The notes beneath the pieces are model-generated. The model was not told the DNA's origin. It was given only the letters and a program-made list of their open reading frames with translations, and made no database searches. Made by a program: the position numbers and the translations under genes. A DNA stretch of 64,000 nt from Bimastos eiseni (taxonomy: Eukaryota; Annelida; Clitellata; Crassiclitellata; Lumbricidae): the NCBI GenBank assembly GCA_959347315.1, contig OY365822.1, forward strand, positions 14,708,519-14,772,518, given 5' to 3'. Numbering within the stretch: the first letter of the stretch is position 1; every line of letters starts with the position of its first letter. This document shows, one piece after another, positions 1-10,790 of the stretch.

Positions 1-41
1 GTAATGCAGAGCAATTGTGTGCGAAGGACTTTCTCAAGGTC
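1..41 (-). repeat. Inverted SINE core (window-edge copy)
   Basis: The first bases of the window are the remainder of the inverted SINE core that is complete at 7,726-7,772. This shows that the junction structure, and probably another unit, continues to the left of the window. Confidence 0.8.
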
Positions 42-210
42 ATTCATTGATGGCCGCATGTCTGGACCTGCTTCCAGGGCCTAGGCCACAGGATAGCCCG
101 TTATGATCGGTTCTGTCCACCAAAGCTCCACAATGACATGTGTGTGGCCAGCATAAAGGGTCGCCTAGCCTAGGCCCATCGCAACCCTAATCGTATCATG
201 ACTGATTATT

Positions 211-275
211 TTTATTATCATCATTAATATTGTTGTTATTATTATATTATTATTTATTATTATTTTATTATTAGT
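211..275. repeat. ATT-rich microsatellite tract
   Basis: Imperfect (ATT)n tract; repeated at the same place in the other units (7,942, 18,932, 29,986). Confidence 0.8.
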
Positions 276-1506
276 CTTCTTCTTCTTATATGTTTGTGAT
301 TCTATGGGATTGTTCTTCCTTCGTTAAGACAGGATTTGGATATGAATTGTGTGTTACAAGGTCGATGGAAAATGCTGAATAAATTGAGCAATTTCCATCT
401 TGAGTTAAGCGTAAAGAAAAGATGCAAATTAAGTAACGAAACCTAATTATGCACCGAGCAGGGTTCGGTCTGCCCTTACTGGCAAACATACAGCACAATG
501 CAATACCATTGGGCGACTAAATTCAAATTACGATTATAGTCGTTTGCACCCACCGCATAACACATAAAAAGACATGGGTGTTAATTTTTTGAAAGCCTAA
601 CTCCGCCATCAAGCCTCAGTCAGTCTCTAAAAGCTGATAGTTCTCGTCTTAGATGTCTTCGAAATTGTGCCTCCCATCCCATTATTACATGTGTAGTATG
701 GGCGTTCACGGCCATAATTAGACGATTGTCACGATTGCCAGCAAACAGATGTAACAAGGCCTGTGTAAATGAAACCAGCAACCGAACAATATTGGTTGAA
801 ATGTATGTATAAGTTTTACCTGGATCCCATCTCAGTTAAGAGTTAAGATCCTATTGAAATCGAACGATGGACACACTTCCCGCTTCTTATATATGTACGT
901 TTGAGAGAGCTACTTATCGGCAATTGGTTGAGAAATTATCCAATAGCTGAGCAACAGTGGCTGACAGCAGCATATACTTAATGTGGTCACGTAAATAACA
1001 CTGATATTTGCTTTGCAAAAACTAACGGTATACTTCAGCCTCTTCAGTAGTTTCTAATAAATTTATTTGACACTTTAATAACAAGTGCATGCTCACACCT
1101 ATTCAGTTTACAATTACAGAGGCGGCCATTACAGAGTTAAATTCGTTAGAAAATAGACAATGCTGAATATAATAAATGTTAGTTGGAGGCGATACGTATC
1201 CTATTACTGAAACGAAGAAGCTCCTTAGAAATACCCAGGGCTGTAGAATTTGATTTTAAAACCTCGGTTTTCAAGTTTAAACAAGGCTGAACACTTTTCA
1301 TTTAAAACTTGCAGGTTTATAGTTTTAGCCTTTTCAATTTTATTAATTGTTATTGTGCTTGAAGCTAATCAGAGTAATTCTTATTGCAATATACACGAAT
1401 ATAAGCTATGTCGTGAGGATAGTTGAAAAGAGCGAATAAGATGTTCTCGGTCGCAATTTTGTGTCCGCTTTGCGTACCTAAAAACCTGAAGTCCTAGAAA
1501 TAGTAG

Positions 1507-1761
1507 TCACTTGCAAACGGTCTTGAATAAACCTTGGTTTTTCCAGCTCTTGTCACACTTCATCGATTGCAGAATCTGATCTGGCTCAGGTTGAAATTTA
1601 AACTGGACTATTTGACCAACAGCGTCTTCAGCAACGTAAGGGACAGGCGTCTGCCTCGAGGTGTCGGGTTTCATTGCTTGACACTTCGTTAAGATTTGCA
1701 TATTCCTCGCCGTCTGTATTGAGGCTGTCTGCCTCCAGCAAAACCCATTGAGGTCTCCCAT
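1507..1761 (-). other. Small ORF with upstream TATA box, doubtful gene
   Basis: An 84-codon antisense frame starting at ATG 1,761. A perfect TATAAAA lies about 64 bp upstream on the same strand (1,825-1,831) and the frame is open back to it. I do not recognise the protein. It is present in all four units (also 9,238-9,492, 20,228-20,482 and 31,282-31,536). The three base differences between unit 1 and the others (Q to K, S to L, G to S) are all amino-acid changing, which argues against selection on a protein. Most likely a chance frame or a decayed fragment. Confidence 0.2.
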
Positions 1762-1867
1762 TCGAGGTTTCAGGTAGACGTCTTCATCCGTAGTCCTCCT
1801 GCGCCTCAGCTGTCGGTCGATGCCTTTTATATAGCGTCATCGTCCAGAGTGTCGCGCGTTACAGTAC

Positions 1868-1977
1868 AAAACAAAGGGAAGAAAGAAAACAGATAGACAA
1901 AAGAAAGAAAGACCACATAAAGATAAAGGATTAAAACTATATACGAAATTGAATTGAACTGTTACAAATTCTGCATT
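1868..1977 (+). repeat. GAAAG-rich dispersed repeat (family C), unit 1
   Basis: Shares the series GAAGAAAGAAAACAGA, AAAGAAAGAAAGAC, GATAAAGGATTAAAAC and ACAAATTCTG with the copies at 45,572, 52,739 and 54,505. The copies in the other units lie at 9,599, 20,589 and 31,643. Confidence 0.75.
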
Positions 1978-2743
1978 TGTCCATTAGTCTATGTAACTAC
2001 AAATGAATAATTATCGTGTTAAAGATGTACAGAGACGGAGTCACGCGCATGTTTGAGGATGTTGGATAATTGATTAGAGATACGGGTATAATCTTTAAGG
2101 TCGTGACTCCGTTAGAAATGAAATGAACTGAACTGAAATAAAATAAAATAAATAAATCGATGCAGATTATACGGGGCTCACTTGGGTGCATCGTTGTTCT
2201 GTTCATGTCTTGCAATCACTTTATGAGTATTATATATTGTCACCTAGATGGGCTTACATAGGCATTATGACAGAATATTGTGTTTTTAATAATGCAATTA
2301 ATTATGTCAAAGTGCTTGTCTATTTTACTCAAAAGCATTGTTTCCAGACCTAACAAATAACGTTTTAACATTTAGCTGTCACATTTGATAGAGATGTACG
2401 ATTCTTATATATAAATATATATCTCTATATTTTTATTTATATAATATGCAATATGCAATATACATTATTGGTAAATAAAACTGACTCAAATTGTTACTAT
2501 GTCTGCCAAATGAACAATGTAAATTCATCTGCTGATTGTTACATGTATATAGTTTAAAGTGAAAGTGTTGTGCTGTTTTGTAACAGTGCAAATGTACATT
2601 GTGTCATCTGACGTCAGCAATCGATGTTGTCATGAGATGTCAATAAACTTATGTTTAAACAAACAAAATATATATGTAGACTTAAAATGTAGCTCAATTC
2701 AGAAGGTAACTGTGATCCCCGTTCCATGATATTAGTTCGTTGG

Positions 2744-2835
2744 TCAGTTGCACTTTAGTGATACTGTTTGATGACAAAGACGACTATCGTTGCCCTCCTC
2801 CATTATCCAGGCTATGAACTGGCACTGTTCAACGG
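2744..2835 (-). repeat. Family A repeat, intact target site (unit 1)
   Basis: Reads as family A in reverse: a TTTGATGACAAAGACGACTA part, then TTGCCCTCCTCCATTATCCAGG and GGCACTG. In units 2-4 this same copy is split by the LTR-element insertion, and at 36,484-36,575 it is again unsplit. Confidence 0.8.
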
Positions 2836-2988
2836 CAAGCATCGTCGGGATTTAAGTGTCGTTTAACCTTTCCTTCCATTTAAATGCTCCTTTATCTTTT
2901 ATAACGCTAAATACGGCATTTCTCTTTCTACTCATTAATTTTAGTCATCAATGTGTACATATGAATCTTTGTAAGAGCTAACAGCAAC

Positions 2989-3048
2989 AGCGATCGATCG
3001 TCCGGTGATCAATCGTCCTGTGATCAACCGTCCAGTGATCACACGTCC
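2989..3048. repeat. 15-bp minisatellite, four copies
   Basis: Four tandem copies of a 15-bp motif close to GTGATCAATCGTCCT. Also near 13,590, 24,579 and 35,635 in the other units. Confidence 0.85.
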
Positions 3049-3084
3049 TAGAACCCTCGATATCGCCATCCTTCTAGAGCTCAG

Positions 3085-3330
3085 AGTTCAGGTCTGACCA
3101 CGCGACAGAACAGCGGAGGCGTAAGGCAGTTGACTGAAGGACTACTTGCTTACACACAGCAACTGTCTCCGCTTTACAGGCCAGGCTTCTAACCAATCGA
3201 CCACCGTCACACACCCACGGTGTGCCAGCCAGTCTAGTTTCTTTTAGGCCTAAACGATTATGTATACCAGTGGCTGGCTGAGGGCTAAAATCCAACGAAG
3301 TAGACATATTTTTAAAAGTTCTGTGTCCCT
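3085..3330 (-). mobile_element. tRNA-like SINE remnant (unit 1)
   Basis: On the minus strand GACGGTGGTCGATTGGTTAG (about 3,191-3,210) closely resembles the A-box head of the SINE at 43,122, where the same phrase reads CACGGTGGCCGATTGGTTAG. A B box is not evident, so the element is decayed or of another subfamily. The 77-codon antisense frame across it is just translated SINE. Single copy here. Confidence 0.6.
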
Positions 3331-3557
3331 AGCGCCATCTAGCGAATTCATCCATCAAACGAGCACACCGTAAATGAATGTGCAGTGTACACGAGCGTAC
3401 AATATATGCCTGACCTCATTCACCTATGTACCCTGTTGGTGTACAATTCACTGAGCAGTCAGTAATTCAATGTTCAATGGTGATGGGATGATAAAACTGT
3501 AATCGAAGTGGCAGTATTAGAGGCAATAATACTAAAATATTTGGCAGGAGGAAGGTT

Positions 3558-3698
3558 TTAAGTTAGGCAATGGCAGGCAAGCAAAAGGTTTGCTTTAAAA
3601 CAGGGAAACGTAGTTAAGCAAAACTTATATCTTAAGTTAGACAATGGTAGGTAAGCAATAATCACATCTTAACTTAAACAATGGAGTTTAAACAATGG
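3558..3698 (+). repeat. Four degenerate TTAAGTTARRCAATGG motifs
   Basis: Motif at 3,558, 3,632, 3,669 and, shortened, 3,686. The unit-4 break at 36,319 falls inside the third of these. Confidence 0.6.
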
Positions 3699-3962
3699 TT
3701 ATAAATTCCAATTGCAGTATTTCTAGTAAATGATGATTAAATGAAGTTGAGCATCATAAACTGATACATTTTCTGGATTATGTTATTGCATGGATTCAGT
3801 TAAGTGCAAACGGTGCTGCCATCTATCTTTGACATCGATGAACTAAAGACACCTAAACCAAAAGGTACTTTTTTTACAAGTTTTCGGCTTCTGACATCCT
3901 GAGACATTCATTCCTCATTCAATCTCGAGGGCTGCCATGTTGAGTGCAGGACATTTGCTCCG

Positions 3963-4325
3963 CGGACAATTGCCCCATATGTATATATGCATGTATGTCT
4001 GTATGTACGTATGTATTTATGTACGTATGTATGAATGTATGCATGTATGTATGTATGTATGTTTGTATGTATGTTTGTATGTATGTTTGTATATATGTAT
4101 GTCTGTATGTACGTATGTATTTATGTATATATGTATGAATGTATGTATGTATGTATGTATGTATGTTTGTATGTACGTATGTATTTATGTATATATGTAT
4201 GAATGTATGTATGTATTTATGCATTATTTATGTATGTATGTATGTACGCATATATAATTTATGGTCTAACCGAGGGGGGCAATTGTCCTAGTTGGGAATG
4301 GCAATTCTCCAGGGGCAATTGTCCG
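3963..4325. repeat. TATG microsatellite bracketed by inverted repeats (unit 1)
   Basis: CGGACAATTGCCCC at 3,963-3,976 is inverted at 4,312-4,325, with an extra GGGGCAATTGTCC at 4,276-4,288 and a variant at 4,300. An imperfect (TATG)n tract lies between. Open frames of 60-106 codons on both strands are artefacts of the repeat. Confidence 0.85.
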
Positions 4326-5071
4326 TTCCCGCCATGTTACAGTGTCTACAATTGGCTATTAACACTCTGAGGACGAATTGCATCCGTTTCCCAGTCACTG
4401 TTAGTGCACGCCTGTCGCTAAAGCACTAAAGCACTAAAGACGCCATATTATATTATGTATCAAGTGAGTAAGTAAGTAAATAAGTAGGTCAGAATGTTGT
4501 CTAATCTAAAGAAATCTAATTAGCACTGTTCAACAATATATATGCAAAAGATGCGATGCTGTTTTTTTATTACAAATGTAATGTATTTGAATCAAACAAA
4601 TAATGTTAGAACACGTTTCGGTAGATAAGAATCGTCATGGAGTCATTTTATCAGAATGGAACATGCTGTAGGTTGGACTAGAATCTAGATAAGAATCAAT
4701 TAAGTATAATAAGAACAGATTATAATATATTACAATAGATATGATTGTACAAGAATATATGTTATATATATACAATATGAAAGTTAATTGTTTTAGACTA
4801 GACTATGTTTGGATGAGAGAAGGTTGGAATTTATTAGAACACACACACACATATATATATATATACAATTTAGTAGAGTTGATTAGATTAGTTTTTAATT
4901 TATGTAGTGCTACATAGGCTGCATAAATAATTAAGTAAATGAATCGATGAATATTTTATTGTTAGTTACGAACCAAATGCGTTTGTTATCACACGTGAGT
5001 CGTGACTGTTCCATAAAAGTTTCAATTTAAGTGAGAAAACAAACACTGGGTTATTTGTTTTGCATCTGCAG

Positions 5072-5233
5072 GTCCACATTCCTGCTTTTCTCGCAAGGTC
5101 AAGGGATCGTGCTAACTCAATCGCCAGGTGGCAAGCATATCGGTCGGTCTCTTACAACCTGTCCGTTCCCGCGGAACGACCAGTGATTGAAAATACGACA
5201 GCCGTCAATCATCGGAGACGTTCTCGCTCTTGA
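5072..5233 (+). other. Possible 3' coding exon, weak
   Basis: TTATTTGTTTTGCATCTGCAG just before 5,072 resembles a splice acceptor. It is followed by 53 open codons beginning V-H-I-P-A-F-L-A-R and ending at TGA 5,231. The same frame is already open for some 23 codons upstream, so the exon border is not forced. I do not recognise the peptide. Units 2 and 3 keep it (15,912-16,073 and 26,964-27,125); unit 3 has one replaced codon. Confidence 0.2.
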
Positions 5234-5262
5234 TCAATGAGGGTCGACTGACGGATTCTAAG

Positions 5263-5345
5263 AATGAATGAATGAATGAATGAATGGGTGAGTGAGTGAA
5301 TAAGTAAGTGAATGGTTGAATGAATGAGGGAATGATTGAGTGAAT
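5263..5345. repeat. GAAT microsatellite (unit 1)
   Basis: Imperfect (GAAT/GAGT)n tract; also 16,103-16,186 and 27,151-27,230, the last shorter by two repeats. Confidence 0.85.
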
Positions 5346-5799
5346 TTCACAATCAATGAACGAATGATTAAATAAATTAGTAGCTCCCAGAGTTTGAGTG
5401 ATTGTGCATGTTTTCTCAGCGGTCAAATCAAACCAAATTACAGCAGTGAAGTCAGAGCTTTATGACTTGATGTCTACGTCAGTGAATTGCTTATTTTGCT
5501 TCTAACTCTAATTTCACAAACTACTTAAGTGAACAAGAGCTTTGGAGCTCTAAGAAAGGAGTTAAATGAATAATAACTTTCACGTTGAATCTCGGAACAT
5601 GGTGTCACAAAGGGAGATGCCATGTAGCTATAGAGATAAATACATTATCATTGTTGTGATTATAATTGTTATATTCATTACTATTATATGTTTTTTTGCT
5701 CCGATGTATAGCCTACATGATCTCTCACTGACTATGACGTAACTACGAATAAAGAAATGCAGTCTTCTCGTCGGTTTCACACGTGGCGAAATGTTAATA

Positions 5800-5890
5800 A
5801 TATTATTATTATTTTTAATATAATAATAATGATAATAATATATTTTTATTATCAATAGCAATAACAATAATAATAATTATTATTATAATT
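5800..5890. repeat. AAT/ATT microsatellite (unit 1)
   Basis: Imperfect (ATT)n and (AAT)n tract with local dyad symmetry; also at 16,638 and 27,676. Confidence 0.8.
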
Positions 5891-6136
5891 GTTCATGCTT
5901 CTATTGTTGTCTGTTTTACTAACATTAGTATTATTGATGTATTCCACAAACTACACTTCAGTGACAAGCATATGTTTGCATACTAATCCTAGCTGCATTA
6001 GCTTTCTTGACTCAAGTTGCTGAGTCAAGGTTCTAACTGTAAGCTTACGTCTCCAAAACATGCTTTGCAAAACATTCCTTATAAGCTTATACTTAAAAGG
6101 CTAAAAAATAAATATTAATAAAAATTTGAACTCTAA

Positions 6137-6343
6137 CTATTTTGTGCGTCGTATATTAAAAAGTTCTTTCCGTTCAACTACGGTACAGACGGATCTCTAG
6201 ATAGTCAGAATCGTCTTTCGAGGCAGCGGATTCGAAGACGTAAAGTTTATGAAAATATCGAACTCGAGAGTGACTACACTGAACCGAAATTAAAGAACTG
6301 GTCCTATATTACGGTCTTCGACAAATGTGCCTCAGAAATATAG
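6137..6343 (+). other. Possible coding exon, weak
   Basis: A 68-codon open frame between stops, lacking an ATG, with unusually protein-like composition: R-R-R-K-V-Y-E-N-I-E-L-E-S-D-Y-T-E-P. It recurs at 17,127-17,333 and 28,170-28,376, where unit 3 has one Y to F change. It could be an internal or last exon, or decayed coding DNA. I do not recognise it and see no strong acceptor. Confidence 0.2.
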
Positions 6344-6400
6344 GAACTACCTAACGTAACTACGTTAGTGAAACCCAATATCCACAGGAAGGAATAAGTC

Positions 6401-6608
6401 TATTGATTGATCGATTGACTGATTGTTCCATCGACTGATTAATGGATCGATCGGTCGATTTATGGATTGATCGACCGAGTGATTGATTGAGTGATTGATT
6501 GATTGAGTATTGACCGAGTGATTGATTAAGTTATTGATCGACTGATTGATTGAGTTATTGACCTATGTATTAATCGATTGATTAGTTGAATGATCGATTG
6601 ATTGATGC
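6401..6608. repeat. ATTG microsatellite (unit 1)
   Basis: Long imperfect (GATT)n tract with GATC interruptions; also 17,391-17,598 and 28,434-28,651. Confidence 0.88.
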
Positions 6609-7485
6609 ACTCGTTTAGTGAGTTGCTCGCCATGACGTTTGTATTCTACCGCTGACCAACTGACCCTCCACAATATAAAAATAATTCAGAGACGATGGGC
6701 AAAGTTCGATGCAAATCACAGAAGCACAGGAAAAGGCGATTGCATGGAAGGTGCAAATGCTAGCTTTGCATTAGCATGTCATTGCTACTCGTTCTGCTAC
6801 TACATTGTACGTGTCTCCTCATGCTAAGACCGAGCAGCTGTATGCCCGCAACGCATTGCTGAGCGAGATATTTAAGCGCTTCGTTTAGCCTATTACGCGT
6901 CTCCCACATGTTAACTCTAAACTTCTTAGCAACAACAATCTTAAACCCACGCGCATGCGTTTCATTGTAAACCCCAATAGACCTACATGTAGGCCTTTAT
7001 ACACACATACACAGTGGCGGAAATATAGTATATAGTTAGTGCATCACCTTGCGAAAATCTAAAAATCTGTTCAATACACAATTATTTGTATCAATATCTG
7101 TCAAATCATTTTGTAATTAAGAATTGGATCAATCATTTACATATTTTCAGCAGTGTCTATCAGTCGTTACATGGACGAAATAATTCGTTGTTTCTACTCA
7201 TTACGTCTTAGTAATTTGCTGTACCGCTTCTAGCTTTGATCACACGGTGATGCAGTAATTATTTCCACCACTTTATGTACAGCTACGTATTACGTATGTA
7301 CGCTGTAGAGCCATGTACATATGCATGTATAGGGATATGCATTCATATGCATTACCATTCCACCGTGTGCTATGCCAACCTTAAGACTGTCCTATTTGGC
7401 CAAGGCTGGGTCGGGAGCGCTCCCGAGTAGATGCTATTGAAAGGGCGCAATATGAATCCTCCTAAGAAATAAATTAAATAAATAT

Positions 7486-7600
7486 GGAAGGTGCGGGTTC
7501 GACTCTCGTCCGGAGAGTCACCGTGTAGGGACCTTGAGAAAGTCCTTCGCACACAATTGCTCTGCAGTACAACTGCAATTGCGCCGTCGAGGCGTGTGTG
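7486..7600 (+). mobile_element. SINE fragment: tRNA B box plus core
   Basis: GGGTTCGACTCTCG near 7,496 matches an RNA polymerase III B box. It is followed by a core (GACCTTGAGAAAGTCC... at 7,530) that is also present in the fuller SINE at 43,122. The tRNA A-box half is missing. Equivalent copies occur in units 2 and 3. Confidence 0.7.
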
Positions 7601-7725
7601 CACTTCTGAACTAAGTGTAAGACAGACAATATCAAATTACAGCTGTACTGTATGCATGTGTGTATTGCATTGTATTTTCCAATTTATATAGCTCCGTTCA
7701 CAACAGTGCACAATCATTCAATAGT

Positions 7726-7772
7726 GCAGTTGTAATGCAGAGCAATTGTGTGCGAAGGACTTTCTCAAGGTC
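7726..7772 (-). repeat. Inverted SINE core at unit 1/2 junction
   Basis: These 47 bp are the reverse complement of 7,530-7,576 with a single mismatch. With a 149-bp spacer the two arms could form a long hairpin. The repeat ends at both sides without further match. Confidence 0.85.
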
Positions 7773-9598
7773 ATTCATTGATGGCCGCATGTCTGGACCT
7801 GCTTCCAGGGCCTAGGCCACAGGATAGCCCGTTATGATCGGTTCTGTCCACCAAAGCTCCACAATGACATGTGTGTGGCCAGCATAAAGGGTCGCCTAGC
7901 CTAGGCCCATCGCAACCCTAATCGTATCATGACTGATTATTTTTATTATCATCATTAATATTGTTGTTATTATTATATTATTATTTATTATTATTTTATT
8001 ATTAGTCTTCTTCTTCTTATATGTTTGTGATTCTATGGGATTGTTCTTCCTTCGTTAAGACAGGATTTGGATATGAATTGTGTGTTACAAGGTCGATGGA
8101 AAATGCTGAATAAATTGAGCAATTTCCATCTTGAGTTAAGCGTAAAGAAAAGATGCAAATTAAGTAACGAAACCTAATTATGCACCGAGCAGGGTTCGGT
8201 CTGCCCTTACTGGCAAACATACAGCACAATGCAATACCATTGGGCGACTAAATTCAAATTACGATTATAGTCGTTTGCACCCACCGCATAACACATAAAA
8301 AGACATGGGTGTTAATTTTTTGAAAGCCTAACTCCGCCATCAAGCCTCAGTCAGTCTCTAAAAGCTGATAGTTCTCGTCTTAGATGTCTTCGAAATTGTG
8401 CCTCCCATCCCATTATTACATGTGTAGTATGGGCGTTCACGGCCATAATTAGACGATTGTCACGATTGCCAGCAAACAGATGTAACAAGGCCTGTGTAAA
8501 TGAAACCAGCAACCGAACAATATTGGTTGAAATGTATGTATAAGTTTTACCTGGATCCCATCTCAGTTAAGAGTTAAGATCCTATTGAAATCGAACGATG
8601 GACACACTTCCCGCTTCTTATATATGTACGTTTGAGAGAGCTACTTATCGGCAATTGGTTGAGAAATTATCCAATAGCTGAGCAACAGTGGCTGACAGCA
8701 GCATATACTTAATGTGGTCACGTAAATAACACTGATATTTGCTTTGCAAAAACTAACGGTATACTTCAGCCTCTTCAGTAGTTTCTAATAAATTTATTTG
8801 ACACTTTAATAACAAGTGCATGCTCACACCTATTCAGTTTACAATTACAGAGGCGGCCATTACAGAGTTAAATTCGTTAGAAAATAGACAATGCTGAATA
8901 TAATAAATGTTAGTTGGAGGCGATACGTATCCTATTACTGAAACGAAGAAGCTCCTTAGAAATACCCAGGGCTGTAGAATTTGATTTTAAAACCTCGGTT
9001 TTCAAGTTTAAACAAGGCTGAACACTTTTCATTTAAAACTTGCAGGTTTATAGTTTTAGCCTTTTCAATTTTATTAATTGTTATTGTGCTTGAAGCTAAT
9101 CAGAGTAATTCTTATTGCAATATACACGAATATAAGCTATGTCGTGGGGATAGTTGAAAAGAGCGAATAAGATGTTCTCGGTCGCAATTTTGTGTCCGCT
9201 TTGCGTACCTAAAAACCTGAAGTCCTAGAAATAGTAGTCACTTGCAAACGGTCTTGAATAAACTTTGGTTTTTCCAGCTCTTGTCACACTTCATCAATTT
9301 CAGAATCTGATCTGGCTCAGGTTGAAATTTAAACTGGACTATTTGACCAACAGCGTCTTCAGCAACGTAAGGGACAGGCGTCTGCCTCGAGGTGTCGGGT
9401 TTCATTGCTTGACACTTCGTTAAGATTTGCATATTCCTCGCCGTCTGTATTGAGGCTGTCTGCCTCCAGCAAAACCCATTGAGGTCTCCCATTCGAGGTT
9501 TCAGGTAGACGTCTTCATCCGTAGTCCTCCTGCGCCTCAGCTGTCGGTCGATGCCTTTTATATAGCGTCATCGTCCAGAGTGTCGCGCGTTACAGTAC

Positions 9599-9708
9599 AA
9601 AACAAAGGGAAGAAAGAAAACAGATAGACAAAAGAAAGAAAGACCACATAAAGATAAAGGATTAAAACTATATACGAAATTGAATTGAACTGTTACAAAT
9701 TCTGCATT
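9599..9708 (+). repeat. Family C repeat, unit 2
   Basis: Same as 1,868-1,977. Confidence 0.75.
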
Positions 9709-10520
9709 TGTCCATTAGTCTATGTAACTACAAATGAATAATTATCGTGTTAAAGATGTACAGAGACGGAGTCACGCGCATGTTTGAGGATGTTGGATAA
9801 TTGATTAGAGATACGGGTATAATCTTTAAGGTCGTGACTCCGTTAGAAATGAAATGAACTGAACTGAAATAAAATAAAATAAATAAATCGATGCAGATTA
9901 TACGGGGCTCACTTGGGTGCATCGTTGTTCTGTTCATGTCTTGCAATCACTTTATGAGTATTATATATTGTCACCTAGATGGGCTTACATAGGCATTATG
10001 ACAGAATATTGTGTTTTTAATAATGCAATTAATTATGTCAAAGTGCTTGTCTATTTTACTCAAAAGCATTGTTTCCAGACCTAACAAATAACGTTTTAAC
10101 ATTTAGCTGTCACATTTGATAGAGATGTACGATTCTTATATATAAATATATATCTCTATATTTTTATTTATATAATATGCAATATGCAATATACATTATT
10201 GGTAAATAAAACTGACTCAAATTGTTACTATGTCTGCCAAATGAACAATGTAAATTCATCTGCTGATTGTTACATGTATATAGTTTAAAGTGAAAGTGTT
10301 GTGCTGTTTTGTAACAGTGCAAATGTACATTGTGTCATATGACGTCAGCAATCGATGTTGTCATGAGATGTCAATAAACTTATGTTTAAACAAACAAAAT
10401 ATATATGTAGACTTAAAATGTAGCTCAATTCAGAAGGTAACTGTGATCCCCGTTCCATGATATTAGTTCGTTGGTCAGTTGCACTTTAGTGATACTGTTT
10501 GATGACAAAGACCACTATCG

Positions 10521-10766
10521 TCCGTGGGAGAATACGACTATAGAATGGAAGTTAGTCCTGACAAAGTCAAAACCTATCATATAAACATGCTAAAGAAGTA
10601 TCATGAGCGTGATGAGGTTGAAATTGAGAAAGACAAGTCAGAATACATCCAGACTGTGGTAACAGTAGTCAACGATGGATGCCTTAATGAGGAAGAGGAG
10701 TTGTTGGAACTGTATAATAGTGTTCAAAAGGAAACATACAAGGATGTAGAGATTTGTCCACAATAA
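10521..10766 (+). pseudogene. Integrase C-terminal fragment of pol (unit 2)
   Basis: About 80 codons ending at TAA 10,764. The stretch DYRMEV...VKTYHINMLKKYHER matches the end of Ty3/gypsy integrases, where a K-V-K-T-x-H-x-N-M-L-K phrase is typical. The catalytic core (HHCC, DDE) is absent because the element starts here. The following RT frame is in the same phase, so the TAA appears to be a nonsense change inside one continuous pol; all three copies have it. An acidic linker separates the integrase tail from the stop. Confidence 0.75.
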
Positions 10767-10790
10767 GAGACAGAGCAAAAGGCACAGCTA

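Larger units (their letters stand above)
1..7731. repeat. Tandem array unit 1 (7,731 bp, empty site)
   Basis: The sequence from base 1 restarts nearly base for base at 7,732, 18,722 and 29,776, giving a head-to-tail array. This copy lacks the LTR-element insertion of the others: the site reads straight through at 2,789/2,790. It has one copy of the 304-bp SINE-like block (units 2 and 3 have two) and lacks 153 bp near 5,963. The chosen start is arbitrary, because the window begins inside the unit and the array may extend to the left. Apart from the items listed separately I see no recognisable gene in it; long stretches (42-1,500, 1,980-2,740, 4,330-5,050, 5,350-5,800, 6,830-7,480) are AT-rich DNA without protein homology that I recognise. 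Confidence 0.93.

Noticed and set aside
286..498. 70-codon antisense frame identical in all four units
   Set aside because: Identity reflects the recent duplication of the whole unit; no homology or codon pattern supports coding.
2989..3048. Regularly spaced repeats resembling a CRISPR array
   Set aside because: The units are directly adjacent 15-bp copies without unique spacers, in a eukaryotic context.
3074..3307. 77-codon antisense frame repeated in each unit (also 13,675, 24,663, 35,719)
   Set aside because: It is the translation of a tRNA-like SINE remnant; its Trp-Val-Cys-Asp-Gly-Gly phrase comes from the A-box region.
3919..4257. Long open frames on both strands (Tyr/Met/Cys/Val-rich and His/Thr/Tyr-rich peptides), also in units 2 and 3
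   Set aside because: They are translations of the TATG microsatellite; a four-base repeat without stops is open in several frames.
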